Source: Butyrivibrio sp. UBA3740
GTDB taxonomy: Bacteria; Bacillota; Clostridia; Lachnospirales; Lachnospiraceae
DNA length: 23,852 nt
Direction of reading: 5' to 3'
Assembly: GCA_002372465.1 (NCBI GenBank)
Contig: DFGW01000193.1
Span: 1 to 23,852 of the forward strand
The notes beneath the pieces were generated by a model. It was not told the DNA's origin and did not search any database. It saw only the letters and a program-made list of their open reading frames with translations. Below are positions 1 through 9,365 of the stretch, one piece after another. Position 1 is the first letter of the stretch, and the number at the start of each line of letters is the position of its first letter. Made by a program: the position numbers and the translations under genes.

Positions 1-615
1 AGTCTTTTTACTGATGCCTCCTATCAGATAGAAACAAACAGAACTGGTAATCAGTATGATAAGGCAGGTAAGAGGAATCGCAGGAACTCCCTTGAGAGAC
101 AAAGGCAGTAGAATTCCGAATATGCACAGGATGGTATATATAAGTCCTGCAAATGCCTTTATTCCCTGTAAGCCGCCTATAATTGCAAGCGACAAGAAGA
201 ACAGCACCAAAAGGCCTATGATAAGCGGTACTCTGTCGTAATTATATACGCTGCAGTCATATATTCCTTCGCCTGTGGTATCTATCCTTACACAGAGTGT
301 ATCGCCCTCTTTGACATTCACATTATAAAGGGCACTGAAATAGTTGGGAATAAAACATACATCACCCTTATATCTTCCGGTAAGGATCTGAACCTTCAGC
401 TCCATACTGCCCTTAAGAACACCCTCCGTCTCTTCATCCGCCACAGTGTTATCCTCTGTGATGGCAAGAACTTTGGCATTCTCATATTCCGTGCCACTGG
501 CGCTTGTTGTGGTGTAACGGGGTCTGTCCCTGTTGACAAGGACAATGACCCCAATAAGCACCAAAGTAAATACAGTTAAAATTATGAAGTTTTTTATCAG
601 TCGTTTCTTTTCCAA
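1..615 (-). CDS. YibE/F family membrane protein (3' end outside window)
   Basis: Multi-pass membrane protein of the YibE/F family (PF07907), whose biochemical role is not firmly established. The visible 205 residues start with a lysine-rich tip and a first membrane segment at about residues 8-27. An extracytoplasmic stretch follows, with the family-typical pattern of an expression/leak region (residues 70-90, including TGRYKGD) and a beta-rich segment ending in YNYDRVP. Further membrane segments lie at about 129-148, 155-173 and 178-199. The reading frame is open to base 1, so the C-terminal part is missing. No ATG lies near the N-terminus; the best start is the TTG at 615, one codon after the stop of the giant gene upstream and in the same frame. 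The Shine-Dalgarno match is weak (GAAG), which suggests translational coupling. The family call is fairly sure; the start is inference. Confidence 0.8.
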   Translation of the reverse strand, partial: MEKKRLIKNFIILTVFTLVLIGVIVLVNRDRPRYTTTSASGTEYENAKVLAITEDNTVADEETEGVLKGSMELKVQILTGRYKGDVCFIPNYFSALYNVNVKEGDTLCVRIDTTGEGIYDCSVYNYDRVPLIIGLLVLFFLSLAIIGGLQGIKAFAGLIYTILCIFGILLPLSLKGVPAIPLTCLIILITSSVCFYLIGGISKKT

Positions 616-618
616 TTT

Positions 619-3600
619 TTACTTCACTATCAAAGCTGCAATAAGATGTTTGATTGCTACTCCAATACCTGCTGCTACTGCTGCAATTCCTGCAACAGCT
701 GCTGCAACCTTAACTCCCTTAGGAACTACAGAATCAGCTTTAGGTGTCTGCTCTTCTTCTATTGTTGTCTGCTCCTGATCAGGAGTCTGTGCATCATCTC
801 CGGTATTTTCAGAAGGCTGTTCGATCTGCTCTGCAGGTGTATCTGCAAGAGGAGTCTCTCCATCTTCGATTCCGGTAACAGTTCCAACAGTTTCTCCGTT
901 CTCGTCGTTGTCAGCATTGTCTTCTGTAGAAGCATTCTGCTTATTCTTGCCGGTAAGGGCATTAAATACAGACTTATATACTTCCTTTGCTGTATCAACT
1001 CCGGCTTCAACAGCATTCTTTACAGCACCAAGTACTGTTGGAGCAGTAGTCTGGCTGTTGCTGCTACTTGAAGAGCCTGAGGTTGAGCCGTTATTACTTG
1101 AGCCGCTGTCGTTTCCGCCATTGTCGGAGCTGTCGCTGCTTCCGCCTGATGAGCTGCCTGAGGATCCGCTTCCGCTGTTTCCACTGTGACTGCCACTTCC
1201 GCTGTGACCACTTTCCGGCAAAGCTTCCTTGACAAGCTGTATATCATCACAGTTTCTTACACGGAATACAGGAACTGATACTTCGCTGTCTCCCTCAGGA
1301 TGCATGTAAAGGACACCAACTGCAGAAACCTCTGCACCAACCTTAACAAAGTCTGCAAGTTCATTCTTACCTGTTGTTGCTGAGTAGATATATCCATCGA
1401 TGAAGATAGCAGCCTCTACTCCTGTATCATCCTTGAGCCAGAATTCTTCAATAGTCTTCTCATCTGAAGCATAGGCTACTCTTGTAACCTTACCGGTTGT
1501 CTTAAGAAGTGATCCGCCCAGTGCATCGTAGTCCATTGCATCCTTTGTAGTTACTTCCTTAGGCTCCCAAATCTTAGGCTCAGCATCAAGGATCTTTGAT
1601 GAGATAACCTTAAGCTCTTTATCTCCCTGGTACTGTGATACATATCCAACGATACGCATCTTGGTGCCAATAGCAAGACCGGGTGTTGCATAAGGGAATA
1701 TATCAATACCTGCTGTCTCATCCTGGAGATAGATAGTATCAAAGAATGTTGTGTTCTCGTTGTCTGTACCGCTGGTCACATATCCTTCTACTGCAAATAC
1801 TTCATTCATGGCACCGGCACGAGCCTGTGCAATTGTTGATGTAGGAAGCTCTACAGTAACACCATCAAGGATGTTGTTAACGATGGTGTAGTTTGTAAAT
1901 GGAAGTGAATCATTGTTATCCATCTCTGCCTTTACTTCAAAGTCAGAAACAAATACACCTCCGGCAACAGTGATACGTCCACCTGCCTTTGTCTTCTGAG
2001 TAGCAAGGAATGTTACGTTACCCTGATTGTCGTTCTTGATTCCCTTTACTCCGTTATCAAGAACACCGGGCTGAGCATTACCTGCTGCATCCTTGCAGTC
2101 AACTGAATAGGTTGTATCAAAGCCCTTTACAAGCCACTGTGCCTCTTCAACGAAGTCAGTTGCTGTGGCATTTGAAATATCTACTGAACATCCTGAGTAC
2201 TGGCTGTACTTCTGTCCTTCCTTTGTAACGTTTCCGTTTTCGTCTGTCTGAGGAAGAAATACCCCGTTAAAGAGTTCAGACTCGAGGTTATAGGTTGCAG
2301 GATACATTCTGTATACCTGTCCGCCGTTGTTTGTATCATCACAAACTTCATCTGAGCCCATGCGGATTGTGGATCCGATAGCTTCAAGGAGCTTGTTCTG
2401 CTCTGTTACAGTCTGGCAATCTGTTGAATCTGAGTAGTCTGCAAGACCACAAACGATAACTGATCCGCCATTTGCAACATAGTCCTTAACCATAGCGATG
2501 AAGTCATCACTAAAGTGTGAAACTGTGTAGTCACCTGCATTAGCTGTGCCGTTCTTCTTGGCAGGAGCTGAAACCACAAAGAGTGAAGCCTTAGCAAGTC
2601 TGTCAGCTGTAAGCTCTTTGCTGTCAGTAACAATCTCTGCTCTGATGTTCTTCTTGGCACAGATTGAAATAAATGCAGACATGTTCCCGCCGTAATATCC
2701 GGTTACATAGTCATTGTAATGTGTACCATCGATAATAACATCCGTTACCATGTCAGGAACTGTGTAACTAAGCTGAAGCTTATCGCTGTAAACCTTAGAA
2801 ACACCATTGAGTGTTGCGTTTACTGTTACCTCATAGGTAACCTGTCCTGCTTCGCTATAAACATAATCTGTCTTATAGGTAGCTGTTCCCTGAGGAGCCA
2901 CAGATGCAAGGCCTGCCTCCTCACCGGTAACATTTACTACCTCAGTAACCTTGTTATCAACATCCTTTACAACGATGTTGATGTTGTCAATCTTAAGCTC
3001 TGATTCCTCGTTGTTATAGAAATCAACGTTTACATCAAGGCTCTCTCCCTTAACAGGAAGAACTGTGTTGGTATAGGTCTTGTTGATACCGCAGGCCTCT
3101 ACCTCTCCTACCCATACAGGAGCTGTTACTGCAATGTTTCCGTCAGGCTCAGTGATCTTGAGGTAATAGTATGAGTAATGAGATGGAACTATGAAATCAA
3201 CAGTTTCGCTGTTTCCATTAACTTCCTTGGAAGCAATTGACTGTCCACCGTTTACAATAACTTCAACCTTACCGATCTTAGCATCTGTAGGATCTGTGAT
3301 ATCAGCCTTGATACTGAGGTGATCACCTACTGCATCCTTCTCAAGGATTGTTCCCATGATGTTGCCTTCAAGGGTGTAGTAGATTGAAAGGTCGTTATCC
3401 TCTGTAGCGTAGATGCGGTAGTTTCTCATTGCATCATAGATAGCTTCCTCATCATTTGTATCTGCCAGCATTACAGTACGTGCTGTGTTGGCATCTCCCC
3501 ACTTACCCTTGTGGTTATCCTGGTTGTTGGTAGGAGCAACGTGCCATCCCTTATCAAGAGCACGTGTGTAGTACTCGTATGAAGGGAAGTATCCTGAGGA

Positions 3601-6600
3601 ACCTATTGTTCCCTCACCGTTACCAACCTCGATCATGGTGATAAGAGCGTCATTCTCTTCTGAATAGTATGCAAAATCCTGGAAATCACCAAAGGTTGTT
3701 CCCGGATGGTTGAACTGGCTGATTGAATCAGGAACAGTTCTGAGCGCTTCATAATAATTCTGAAGTGCTGTTGAATATGTTGAAAACTGAGTCTGAGTAC
3801 GGCTCTGGAATCCCGGTGTATTAAAGGTATTCATATGACCAAGGCCGTTGGACCAGGTCATCTCATAGCCGTATGCACATGTAAAGTCTTCTGTTGTGTA
3901 CTGCTTGGCAAGATTGTGGGCGTATGTCCACTCATCTGTAGCATTCTTATCTACGTTCTGAGAAATAATAGATTCTTTCTCATTGTCAATAGAGTTACTG
4001 TGGTCAGTGATAACGATAAAATCGAGGTTATCAACCTTTGATGCATGTGCAAGAGCCTCATCAAGAGTTCCGGCACCATCAGAGATATTGGTGTGAGCGT
4101 GTACCTGACCAAAGTAAACATTGTACTTGTCGTTAAGTTTCTTAGTGTACTTCAGCGTGGAAACAGCACTGTCCTTGTATCCTGTCTTAACTGCCTTAAC
4201 CTGTATCTGGCAGGGAAGCTCGGTAAGCTGGATGGAGCTTGATGCCACTTTCCAGTCATCATGTGTCTCCTCTTCAGAAGCCGCCTCTTCCTCAGGCATT
4301 GTCTCCTCTGTTACTGCAGTATCTTCTGAAGTCTCTTTTGCCTTCTCCTCTTCTGAAGCATTGTCTTTGGCAATCTCTTCAGCAGTTCTGAATCTGTAAA
4401 GGATAGTTGCTCCCTTTGTAGCGGTCTTGAGTGAAACATACTGATCCTGGAAAACTGCACCGCCGTTAGGGTTAGCCTTAACAGCCGCAACCTGAGCCTG
4501 AGTGTACTGGTAGTTAACTACGATACTGTCTGCAAGTCCTGCCTTCTTTGCATATGCAGAAAGTGTAGCAGGAAGCTCTGAAAAGCTTACCTTGACTGCA
4601 TCGTCGTACTTAACAAATTCTCCTCCATTTACTGAATAGAAGATCTCAGCATCCTCAGTTGCAGAGGAAAGAGCTATCTCTTCTCCAAGAGCTACAGCTC
4701 CTGAAGCAGGGGAAGCTGTTACAAATCCGGTCACAGAATCATCAACTACAGGATTTGCCTGGATCTTAACTCCATCCAAACGGATAACTCCGCCATTGGC
4801 AGGAGCCTTATCTCCCTTAGCGCTCATGGTGCCGGCTACAGGAGTAAGTCTGATGTATACCTTCTCAGAATTAGCTGCTCCGCTTGGAATGTCAAAGTTG
4901 AAGGTTACATAGTATGTAGGTGCAAGGGATGTCTTTGCAATACCATCTGTGATATCTCCGGAACCGTTTACTTCAAATGGCTCCTGGATTGCCTTTCCAT
5001 TCTCGTCAACCTTATCGCCAGCCTTATAAGCTGTATATTTGTAGGAATACTTACCTGTGGTGAAGTTCTTGAAGTTCTCTCCATCTGTTGAATACTGAAG
5101 CTGGAAGGAACCTGCAGCAGTATTGGAAGCTCTCATTCTGAACTCCATACCAAGGTTTGCATAACCAAGAGTTGACAACTCAAACTGCATATAATCTGTC
5201 TCTGAGCTTACAACACCGATTGAGCCCATATAGTAATTGGTTGAGCCGGTTGTAGAGCTCTTGGCTGATGTCCATGGCTGAGAAGTCTTCCCATTTACAA
5301 CAGCTGTATACTTAGCGTTCTTGTCAAGCATATCGTTGGTCTCAAACAGATCACCATTGATATACTCAGCGCTGTTTTCTGCCTCATCATAGTGTGCATT
5401 TCCTGCCCACTGTGCAACAGCAAGGTTTACATCCTTGTCGTACTCAAGCCTTACGACCTTCTCACCCTCTTTAAGAGCATAGAAGTTGAATACATAAGCC
5501 TTATCCTCTTTAAATCCGTATGATGTAAATCCACTGTAATACTCAAGTGCAAGATCGTAAGATCCGTTCTTGCCATGAGCACTCATAAGATAGAAGTTAC
5601 CTTCCTTCTTATCGTCAGCGTCCTTAAGGTACCATACACTGTTGTCAGAAGCTGCTTCGTCAAGGGCAAGGCCACAGTATGTCTTACCTGAAGTCTCATT
5701 CTTCTCAACTGTAGCTGTCAGGTACTTGCCATCCTCTGACTTAAGAGTGTACTGTCCCTTATCATCAACTGAAACTGTAAGAACAAGTGCATTTAAATCC
5801 TTAGTCTCAAGTTTGCCCTCTAAAGGCTCTGCTGAAGCTGCTTTAAACTTACCGTTGCTCAGCTCTGAAGTCATAAGAGTCTTGCTTGCAGGGTAATATA
5901 CAACTACCTTGTCTCCGTTGTAGAACTGCCTTGTAAGGAGCTTTCCCTCTGTGCCAAGAGGCTCTTCCTGCTCAGCAGGCTTCTCACCTTCCTTAAGTGC
6001 ATAGAAGCTGAACGCATAAATGTTAGACTCCTTGAAGCCGAACAGGGAAAAGCCTTTGTAATACTCAAGAGCCTGTACGTTATCGTTGTACTTAACATTT
6101 ACGCTCTTTAAGTAGTACTTTCCATCCTCTGAAGCCTTTTCCTGAGACCATAGACAAGCATCTGTCTTCTCATCAGTAAGGATCAGGTTTGTATATGTCT
6201 TTTTCTTCCCGTCGCTCTGCTCTTTTTCTAATACTTCTCCTGCCAGGAACTTACCCTCAGCTGTCTGGAAAGAGTAGTTGCCCTTACCGTCAGCAGAAAC
6301 TGTAAATACAGCTGCATTAGTATCCTTGGTTTCAATAGTCTTATCTTCAGCTACTGTTACAGCGACATCTTTAAGCTTGCCGCTTGCAGCCTCGGCAGTC
6401 ATAGCCTTGCCATCTGTTGGATAATAGATAACAACCTCATCGCCATCATAAAGCTCTCTGGTAAGGAGCTTGGCTACTGTATTTTCAGGTTCCTGAACTT
6501 CTTCCTCTTCAAGCTCAGGGAAAGTAAATGCGTTAAAGGTATATGCTGTCTTGTCAGAGCCGGCAGTGTATCCGTAAACAGTAAATAACGCATTGTAGAA

Positions 6601-8463
6601 CTCCATATACTGTGCCTTGCTCTTATATTCAGCATTAACACTCTTTATAAGGAAAGCACCGTTATCCTCTGCCTCAATTGCCCAGAGACTGTAATCCTTA
6701 TCCTCTACTACCTTTTTATCTGCTTCAAAAGAGAGGCTATTGCCTGTCACTCCTGATGTGAGGTACTTTGTAACAACTGTATCATTCTCGGAAATATCAG
6801 TTGTTATGTAGTACTCTCCCTCTGTTTCTGCAGCAACAAGCTTTAACTTAGCGATTGCAGGCTCAATAGCCTCACCGTCCTCTGATGTTCCCAGAACCTT
6901 ACATGTAAGGTGAGAATCGTCGTTAACCTTAACATCATAGCCCTCAAGCTTTTTGCCGTTGGCAGTAGTTGTCATGGCCTTTTCGCCATCAAATACAAGA
7001 ACAAACTCTTTGCCCTCAGAAAGCTTGGTAATATCTGTGATCTTTGTTCCTTCAAACAGCTCGTAAGTAAAGTCAGCAACCTCACTCTTTACTGTCTCAT
7101 CACCCTCAACCTCAGCATATGCGGAGATTGTCATATCGCCTGTAACAGCGATCTTCTCGCTGTACTGCTTAAACTCCCCATCCTTACCTGTTGTGCTGTA
7201 GTAGATCTTAGCGCCTTCGGTAGCACATGTAAGTTCAACCTCTTCACCGAACTCTACCTTGCTGCCACTTACAATAGAAGCTTTAGGTGCATCAACTGTT
7301 ACGGCCTCTGAAGACTCGCCGTCAGCATAGTAGAAATGAATAACGAACTTATCATTATTCTTAAGCGTAAGGACAGAGAAAACATCCTTCTTGTTATCAC
7401 TTCCGATTCCTATGTACTGGAACTTGCCATCAGCATTATTAAGCTTTGTATAATTACTCTTTACGTTAAAGCCGCTATTAAGTCCTTCAAGCACCCACCA
7501 GGACTCATTTGTGCAGGTCTCACTAAATCCAAGGCCCTGCTTGAACTGGCTGGGGGTAGAAAGATATTTGCCTTCGGCATTCTTAAATGCCACAAGACCA
7601 TCCTTGGTCTCAACGGTAAGAACTTCAGCAGCTTCATTGACAATGAAACTGCCATTGTCGTCTTTAGAAAGAGCTGTTGTGCTGAGTTTAGCCTTAGAAT
7701 CAGATGGTACTGCTGTCAAAGCATAGCTCTGAGCAACAAGGATAACCTTGTCACCATCCTTCAGTTCGGTAGCCTCATCGCTGTATGTTGCATCAGAAGC
7801 CGCGTCTGTCTTAAGGGCATCGGTATTGGTCTCCTGAGATTTCTTAACAGTGTACTTAAACTCAACCGGATCAGCTCCGTCACTGCTGTTCTCATCAAGA
7901 GTTGCATAGGCCTTGATGGTCACATCCTCATCAACTACGATTCCCTTTTCAGGGTCGTACTGTCTGAATGCAGATCCACCGACGTTGTATTTGATAACAG
8001 CTCCCTCAACTGAAGAAGAAAGAACAACCTTGGTTCCCTTTTCAACCTCTCCTGCAGCCGGAGTGGCTGTTACAATAATCTTCTCATCTGCAGTATCTAC
8101 TGTTTCTGTAGCGCTTGGGGAAGTGCTTTCAGTGTTCTCCTCTGCAGTCTTTGTATCATTGGAAGCCTTGCTGTCATCAGCTTTTGCTTTATCTGAATCC
8201 TCAGCCTCCTCTGATTCCTCTTTTGTTTCACCATTTTCAGATGTGATGACCTGGTCTTCAACCTTCTCGTCGCCCGACTTACTGTCATCCGTTTGTAATA
8301 CCTTGTTGTCAGCTGAGGTTTCTCCTCCCGTGGTTGCGTCCTCAGCTGTAACAACAGTTGTTGGCTCCATTGCACTTGCGACAAAAAAAGCATTTCCGAG
8401 TGTAGAAAAAACAATCAGAAATGCTGCCACAAAGGCAAAGAATGCCCTTGTTACACGCTTCAT
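619..8463 (-). CDS. Giant secreted, membrane-anchored PHP-domain (CehA/McbA-like) metallohydrolase with chitobiase and OB-fold-like domains
   Basis: Predicted surface protein of 2614 residues. I place the start at the ATG at 8463, preceded by AAGGGAG, rather than at a GTG six codons upstream. Order of parts: signal peptide 1-31 (ASA/ME); acidic low-complexity 33-125; chitobiase/hexosaminidase C-terminal-like domain about 126-208; repeat A 230-380; second chitobiase-like domain 387-468; repeats B (470-652), C (664-823) and D (839-1000); a beta-sandwich region about 1008-1235; two more chitobiase-like domains 1245-1440, the last with a Glu-rich insert. A PHP metallohydrolase domain spans about 1447-1712, with H1455-A-H1457, D1487-H1488, E1534, H1543, H1586 and D1649-N-H1651 as likely metal ligands. 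Then come an Ig-like region to 1905, a Rossmann/GATase-like domain 1904-2070, two OB-like domains 2212-2412, a Ser/Gly linker 2417-2472, and a hydrophobic C-terminus 2590-2614 without LPXTG. A cell-surface phosphoesterase role is inference; the substrate is unknown. Confidence 0.88.
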   Translation of the reverse strand: MKRVTRAFFAFVAAFLIVFSTLGNAFFVASAMEPTTVVTAEDATTGGETSADNKVLQTDDSKSGDEKVEDQVITSENGETKEESEEAEDSDKAKADDSKASNDTKTAEENTESTSPSATETVDTADEKIIVTATPAAGEVEKGTKVVLSSSVEGAVIKYNVGGSAFRQYDPEKGIVVDEDVTIKAYATLDENSSDGADPVEFKYTVKKSQETNTDALKTDAASDATYSDEATELKDGDKVILVAQSYALTAVPSDSKAKLSTTALSKDDNGSFIVNEAAEVLTVETKDGLVAFKNAEGKYLSTPSQFKQGLGFSETCTNESWWVLEGLNSGFNVKSNYTKLNNADGKFQYIGIGSDNKKDVFSVLTLKNNDKFVIHFYYADGESSEAVTVDAPKASIVSGSKVEFGEEVELTCATEGAKIYYSTTGKDGEFKQYSEKIAVTGDMTISAYAEVEGDETVKSEVADFTYELFEGTKITDITKLSEGKEFVLVFDGEKAMTTTANGKKLEGYDVKVNDDSHLTCKVLGTSEDGEAIEPAIAKLKLVAAETEGEYYITTDISENDTVVTKYLTSGVTGNSLSFEADKKVVEDKDYSLWAIEAEDNGAFLIKSVNAEYKSKAQYMEFYNALFTVYGYTAGSDKTAYTFNAFTFPELEEEEVQEPENTVAKLLTRELYDGDEVVIYYPTDGKAMTAEAASGKLKDVAVTVAEDKTIETKDTNAAVFTVSADGKGNYSFQTAEGKFLAGEVLEKEQSDGKKKTYTNLILTDEKTDACLWSQEKASEDGKYYLKSVNVKYNDNVQALEYYKGFSLFGFKESNIYAFSFYALKEGEKPAEQEEPLGTEGKLLTRQFYNGDKVVVYYPASKTLMTSELSNGKFKAASAEPLEGKLETKDLNALVLTVSVDDKGQYTLKSEDGKYLTATVEKNETSGKTYCGLALDEAASDNSVWYLKDADDKKEGNFYLMSAHGKNGSYDLALEYYSGFTSYGFKEDKAYVFNFYALKEGEKVVRLEYDKDVNLAVAQWAGNAHYDEAENSAEYINGDLFETNDMLDKNAKYTAVVNGKTSQPWTSAKSSTTGSTNYYMGSIGVVSSETDYMQFELSTLGYANLGMEFRMRASNTAAGSFQLQYSTDGENFKNFTTGKYSYKYTAYKAGDKVDENGKAIQEPFEVNGSGDITDGIAKTSLAPTYYVTFNFDIPSGAANSEKVYIRLTPVAGTMSAKGDKAPANGGVIRLDGVKIQANPVVDDSVTGFVTASPASGAVALGEEIALSSATEDAEIFYSVNGGEFVKYDDAVKVSFSELPATLSAYAKKAGLADSIVVNYQYTQAQVAAVKANPNGGAVFQDQYVSLKTATKGATILYRFRTAEEIAKDNASEEEKAKETSEDTAVTEETMPEEEAASEEETHDDWKVASSSIQLTELPCQIQVKAVKTGYKDSAVSTLKYTKKLNDKYNVYFGQVHAHTNISDGAGTLDEALAHASKVDNLDFIVITDHSNSIDNEKESIISQNVDKNATDEWTYAHNLAKQYTTEDFTCAYGYEMTWSNGLGHMNTFNTPGFQSRTQTQFSTYSTALQNYYEALRTVPDSISQFNHPGTTFGDFQDFAYYSEENDALITMIEVGNGEGTIGSSGYFPSYEYYTRALDKGWHVAPTNNQDNHKGKWGDANTARTVMLADTNDEEAIYDAMRNYRIYATEDNDLSIYYTLEGNIMGTILEKDAVGDHLSIKADITDPTDAKIGKVEVIVNGGQSIASKEVNGNSETVDFIVPSHYSYYYLKITEPDGNIAVTAPVWVGEVEACGINKTYTNTVLPVKGESLDVNVDFYNNEESELKIDNINIVVKDVDNKVTEVVNVTGEEAGLASVAPQGTATYKTDYVYSEAGQVTYEVTVNATLNGVSKVYSDKLQLSYTVPDMVTDVIIDGTHYNDYVTGYYGGNMSAFISICAKKNIRAEIVTDSKELTADRLAKASLFVVSAPAKKNGTANAGDYTVSHFSDDFIAMVKDYVANGGSVIVCGLADYSDSTDCQTVTEQNKLLEAIGSTIRMGSDEVCDDTNNGGQVYRMYPATYNLESELFNGVFLPQTDENGNVTKEGQKYSQYSGCSVDISNATATDFVEEAQWLVKGFDTTYSVDCKDAAGNAQPGVLDNGVKGIKNDNQGNVTFLATQKTKAGGRITVAGGVFVSDFEVKAEMDNNDSLPFTNYTIVNNILDGVTVELPTSTIAQARAGAMNEVFAVEGYVTSGTDNENTTFFDTIYLQDETAGIDIFPYATPGLAIGTKMRIVGYVSQYQGDKELKVISSKILDAEPKIWEPKEVTTKDAMDYDALGGSLLKTTGKVTRVAYASDEKTIEEFWLKDDTGVEAAIFIDGYIYSATTGKNELADFVKVGAEVSAVGVLYMHPEGDSEVSVPVFRVRNCDDIQLVKEALPESGHSGSGSHSGNSGSGSSGSSSGGSSDSSDNGGNDSGSSNNGSTSGSSSSSNSQTTAPTVLGAVKNAVEAGVDTAKEVYKSVFNALTGKNKQNASTEDNADNDENGETVGTVTGIEDGETPLADTPAEQIEQPSENTGDDAQTPDQEQTTIEEEQTPKADSVVPKGVKVAAAVAGIAAVAAGIGVAIKHLIAALIVK
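5465..7775 (-). repeat. Four diverged copies of a 150-180 residue protein repeat
   Basis: Within the giant gene, four consecutive units share one layout. Each has an opening like LLTRxxYDGDxVVxYYP, a middle with GxYxxxxxxGKxL, a later Trp in a line such as SLWAIEA or SVWYLKD, and a closing like YYxGFxxxGFKEx followed by FxFYALKEGEK. Approximate spans are A 7325-7775, B 6510-7055, C 5995-6475 and D 5465-5948. C and D are clearly the most alike; A and B are more diverged, and a chitobiase-like domain lies between A and B. I do not recognise the fold; a carbohydrate- or polymer-binding module is a guess from its company. Confidence 0.7.
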
Positions 8464-8531
8464 AACATTTTCTCCCTTCACATTTTTCCCATACCGTCAG
8501 GTTCCCCTCCCAACGGCGTCAGCTGAAGAAG

Positions 8532-8561
8532 ATGTTATCAATATAGCGCTTGTTATGTCAA
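8532..8561 (-). promoter_or_regulatory. Probable sigma-70-type promoter for the giant gene
   Basis: On the minus strand a perfect TTGACA (plus coordinates 8556-8561) is followed 18 bases later by TAACAT (8532-8537), about 70 bases before the start codon. It lies in the 235-base gap between sfsA and the giant gene, where a new transcription unit would be expected. The -10 match is only 4 of 6. Confidence 0.5.
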
Positions 8562-8576
8562 CCGAAAACTGCGTAT

Positions 8577-8602
8577 TTACTGGGCTCGTGAAACACCAGT
8601 AA
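8577..8602. promoter_or_regulatory. Inverted repeat upstream of the giant gene's promoter
   Basis: TTACTGG (8577-8583) and CCAGTAA (8596-8602) form perfect 7-base arms around a 12-base loop. The repeat sits 15 bases upstream of the -35 box of the giant gene, so it could be an operator. It could also be part of a weak transcript end after sfsA, but no T-run follows, which makes an intrinsic terminator unlikely. Confidence 0.35.
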
Positions 8603-8698
8603 CCATCGAGTGTTCGGAAGAACGATTATCGCAAACCCTTGAAATATCGATACAAAAAATTAATTAAAAATGAAATAAAAATTAAAAAATTATAAACG

Positions 8699-9355
8699 TT
8701 ATTGCTTTTGAATCACCAGTTCATCCGCCCGAACACCGCATGGTAAGTGGATTATCTCCACTCCGGCCTCTACCGCTTCGTGAAACGCTTGCGTGAAACC
8801 AGGATCGGTTTCTTCATTGGGCTTTACTTCGAATATCCCTTCTCCCTGGATAACAAAGGCTACCATGGCATGGTATCCCTCTTTAAGAGCCCCGGTCAGC
8901 TCCCTCAGGTGCCTGGCTCCTCTTTCCGTAGGAGCATCTGGAAAATACCCATAGCCATTCCTGAACAAGGTACATCCCTTAACCTCCATGAGAAAGCGTT
9001 CGTCCCCTTTCTCCATGTAAAAGTCTATTCGGGAATTGCCATATTTGTACTCAGGCTTAACAAGATCATACTCACCAAGCCCCTCGAGCCACTCCTTCAC
9101 CACGGCATTCGGTGCCTGGGAGTCGATATTGATGATCCCTCCATCCTTTTCCACCGCGATCAGGTCATAGGGCGTCTTCCTCTCAGGATTCTGCGCTTTT
9201 TCAAGAAACACCTTATTTCCTGGGATCAGTAGTTCCCTGCATCTGCCGGTGTTCTTGACATGAACTACCGTATCCTTCCCATCCACAATCACGTTTGCAA
9301 TGAACCTGTTGGGCCTTGATATGAACTTTGCTTCAATTACATTTCCGTATTTCAA
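8699..9355 (-). CDS. sfsA: DNA/RNA nuclease SfsA
   Basis: SfsA family protein (PF03749), 218 residues, close to the usual family length. The N-terminal OB-like part holds the conserved HVKNTGRCRELL stretch at residues 32-43. The C-terminal part is a PD-(D/E)XK nuclease core with D111 (NSRIDFY) and E124-V-K126 (FLMEVKG) as catalytic residues. The conserved FPDAPTERGARHLREL segment follows at 138-153. The family was first named for sugar fermentation stimulation; nuclease activity is the better-supported function. The gene begins 10 bases after the stop of the radical SAM gene and is probably the last gene of that operon. No clear terminator follows; the 60 bases downstream are just very AT-rich. 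Confidence 0.95.
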   Translation of the reverse strand: MKYGNVIEAKFISRPNRFIANVIVDGKDTVVHVKNTGRCRELLIPGNKVFLEKAQNPERKTPYDLIAVEKDGGIINIDSQAPNAVVKEWLEGLGEYDLVKPEYKYGNSRIDFYMEKGDERFLMEVKGCTLFRNGYGYFPDAPTERGARHLRELTGALKEGYHAMVAFVIQGEGIFEVKPNEETDPGFTQAFHEAVEAGVEIIHLPCGVRADELVIQKQ

Positions 9356-9365
9356 GCTATATCCC

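Noticed and set aside
8464..8481. Upstream GTG start for the giant gene at 8481.
   Set aside because: The Shine-Dalgarno sequence AAGGGAG lies between this GTG and the ATG at 8463, and the signal peptide begins naturally at MKR.
8494..8516. Possible structured leader or riboswitch in the giant gene's 5' untranslated region (CCGT/ACGG with an inner AGG/CCT hairpin).
   Set aside because: The stems are only 4 and 3 pairs and match no riboswitch consensus that I know; chance folding is likely.
7336..8602. Long plus-strand open frames opposite the giant gene (7336-8013 and 7913-8602).
   Set aside because: They lie antisense to a well-supported protein with signal peptide and domains, have no convincing ribosome binding sites, and their products are low-complexity Ser/Val/Leu-rich translations of the opposite strand.
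8611..8625. GTTC-N4-GAAC near 8612 considered as a LexA/DinR-type SOS box.
   Set aside because: The half-sites are in the opposite order from the Gram-positive GAAC-N4-GTTC operator.
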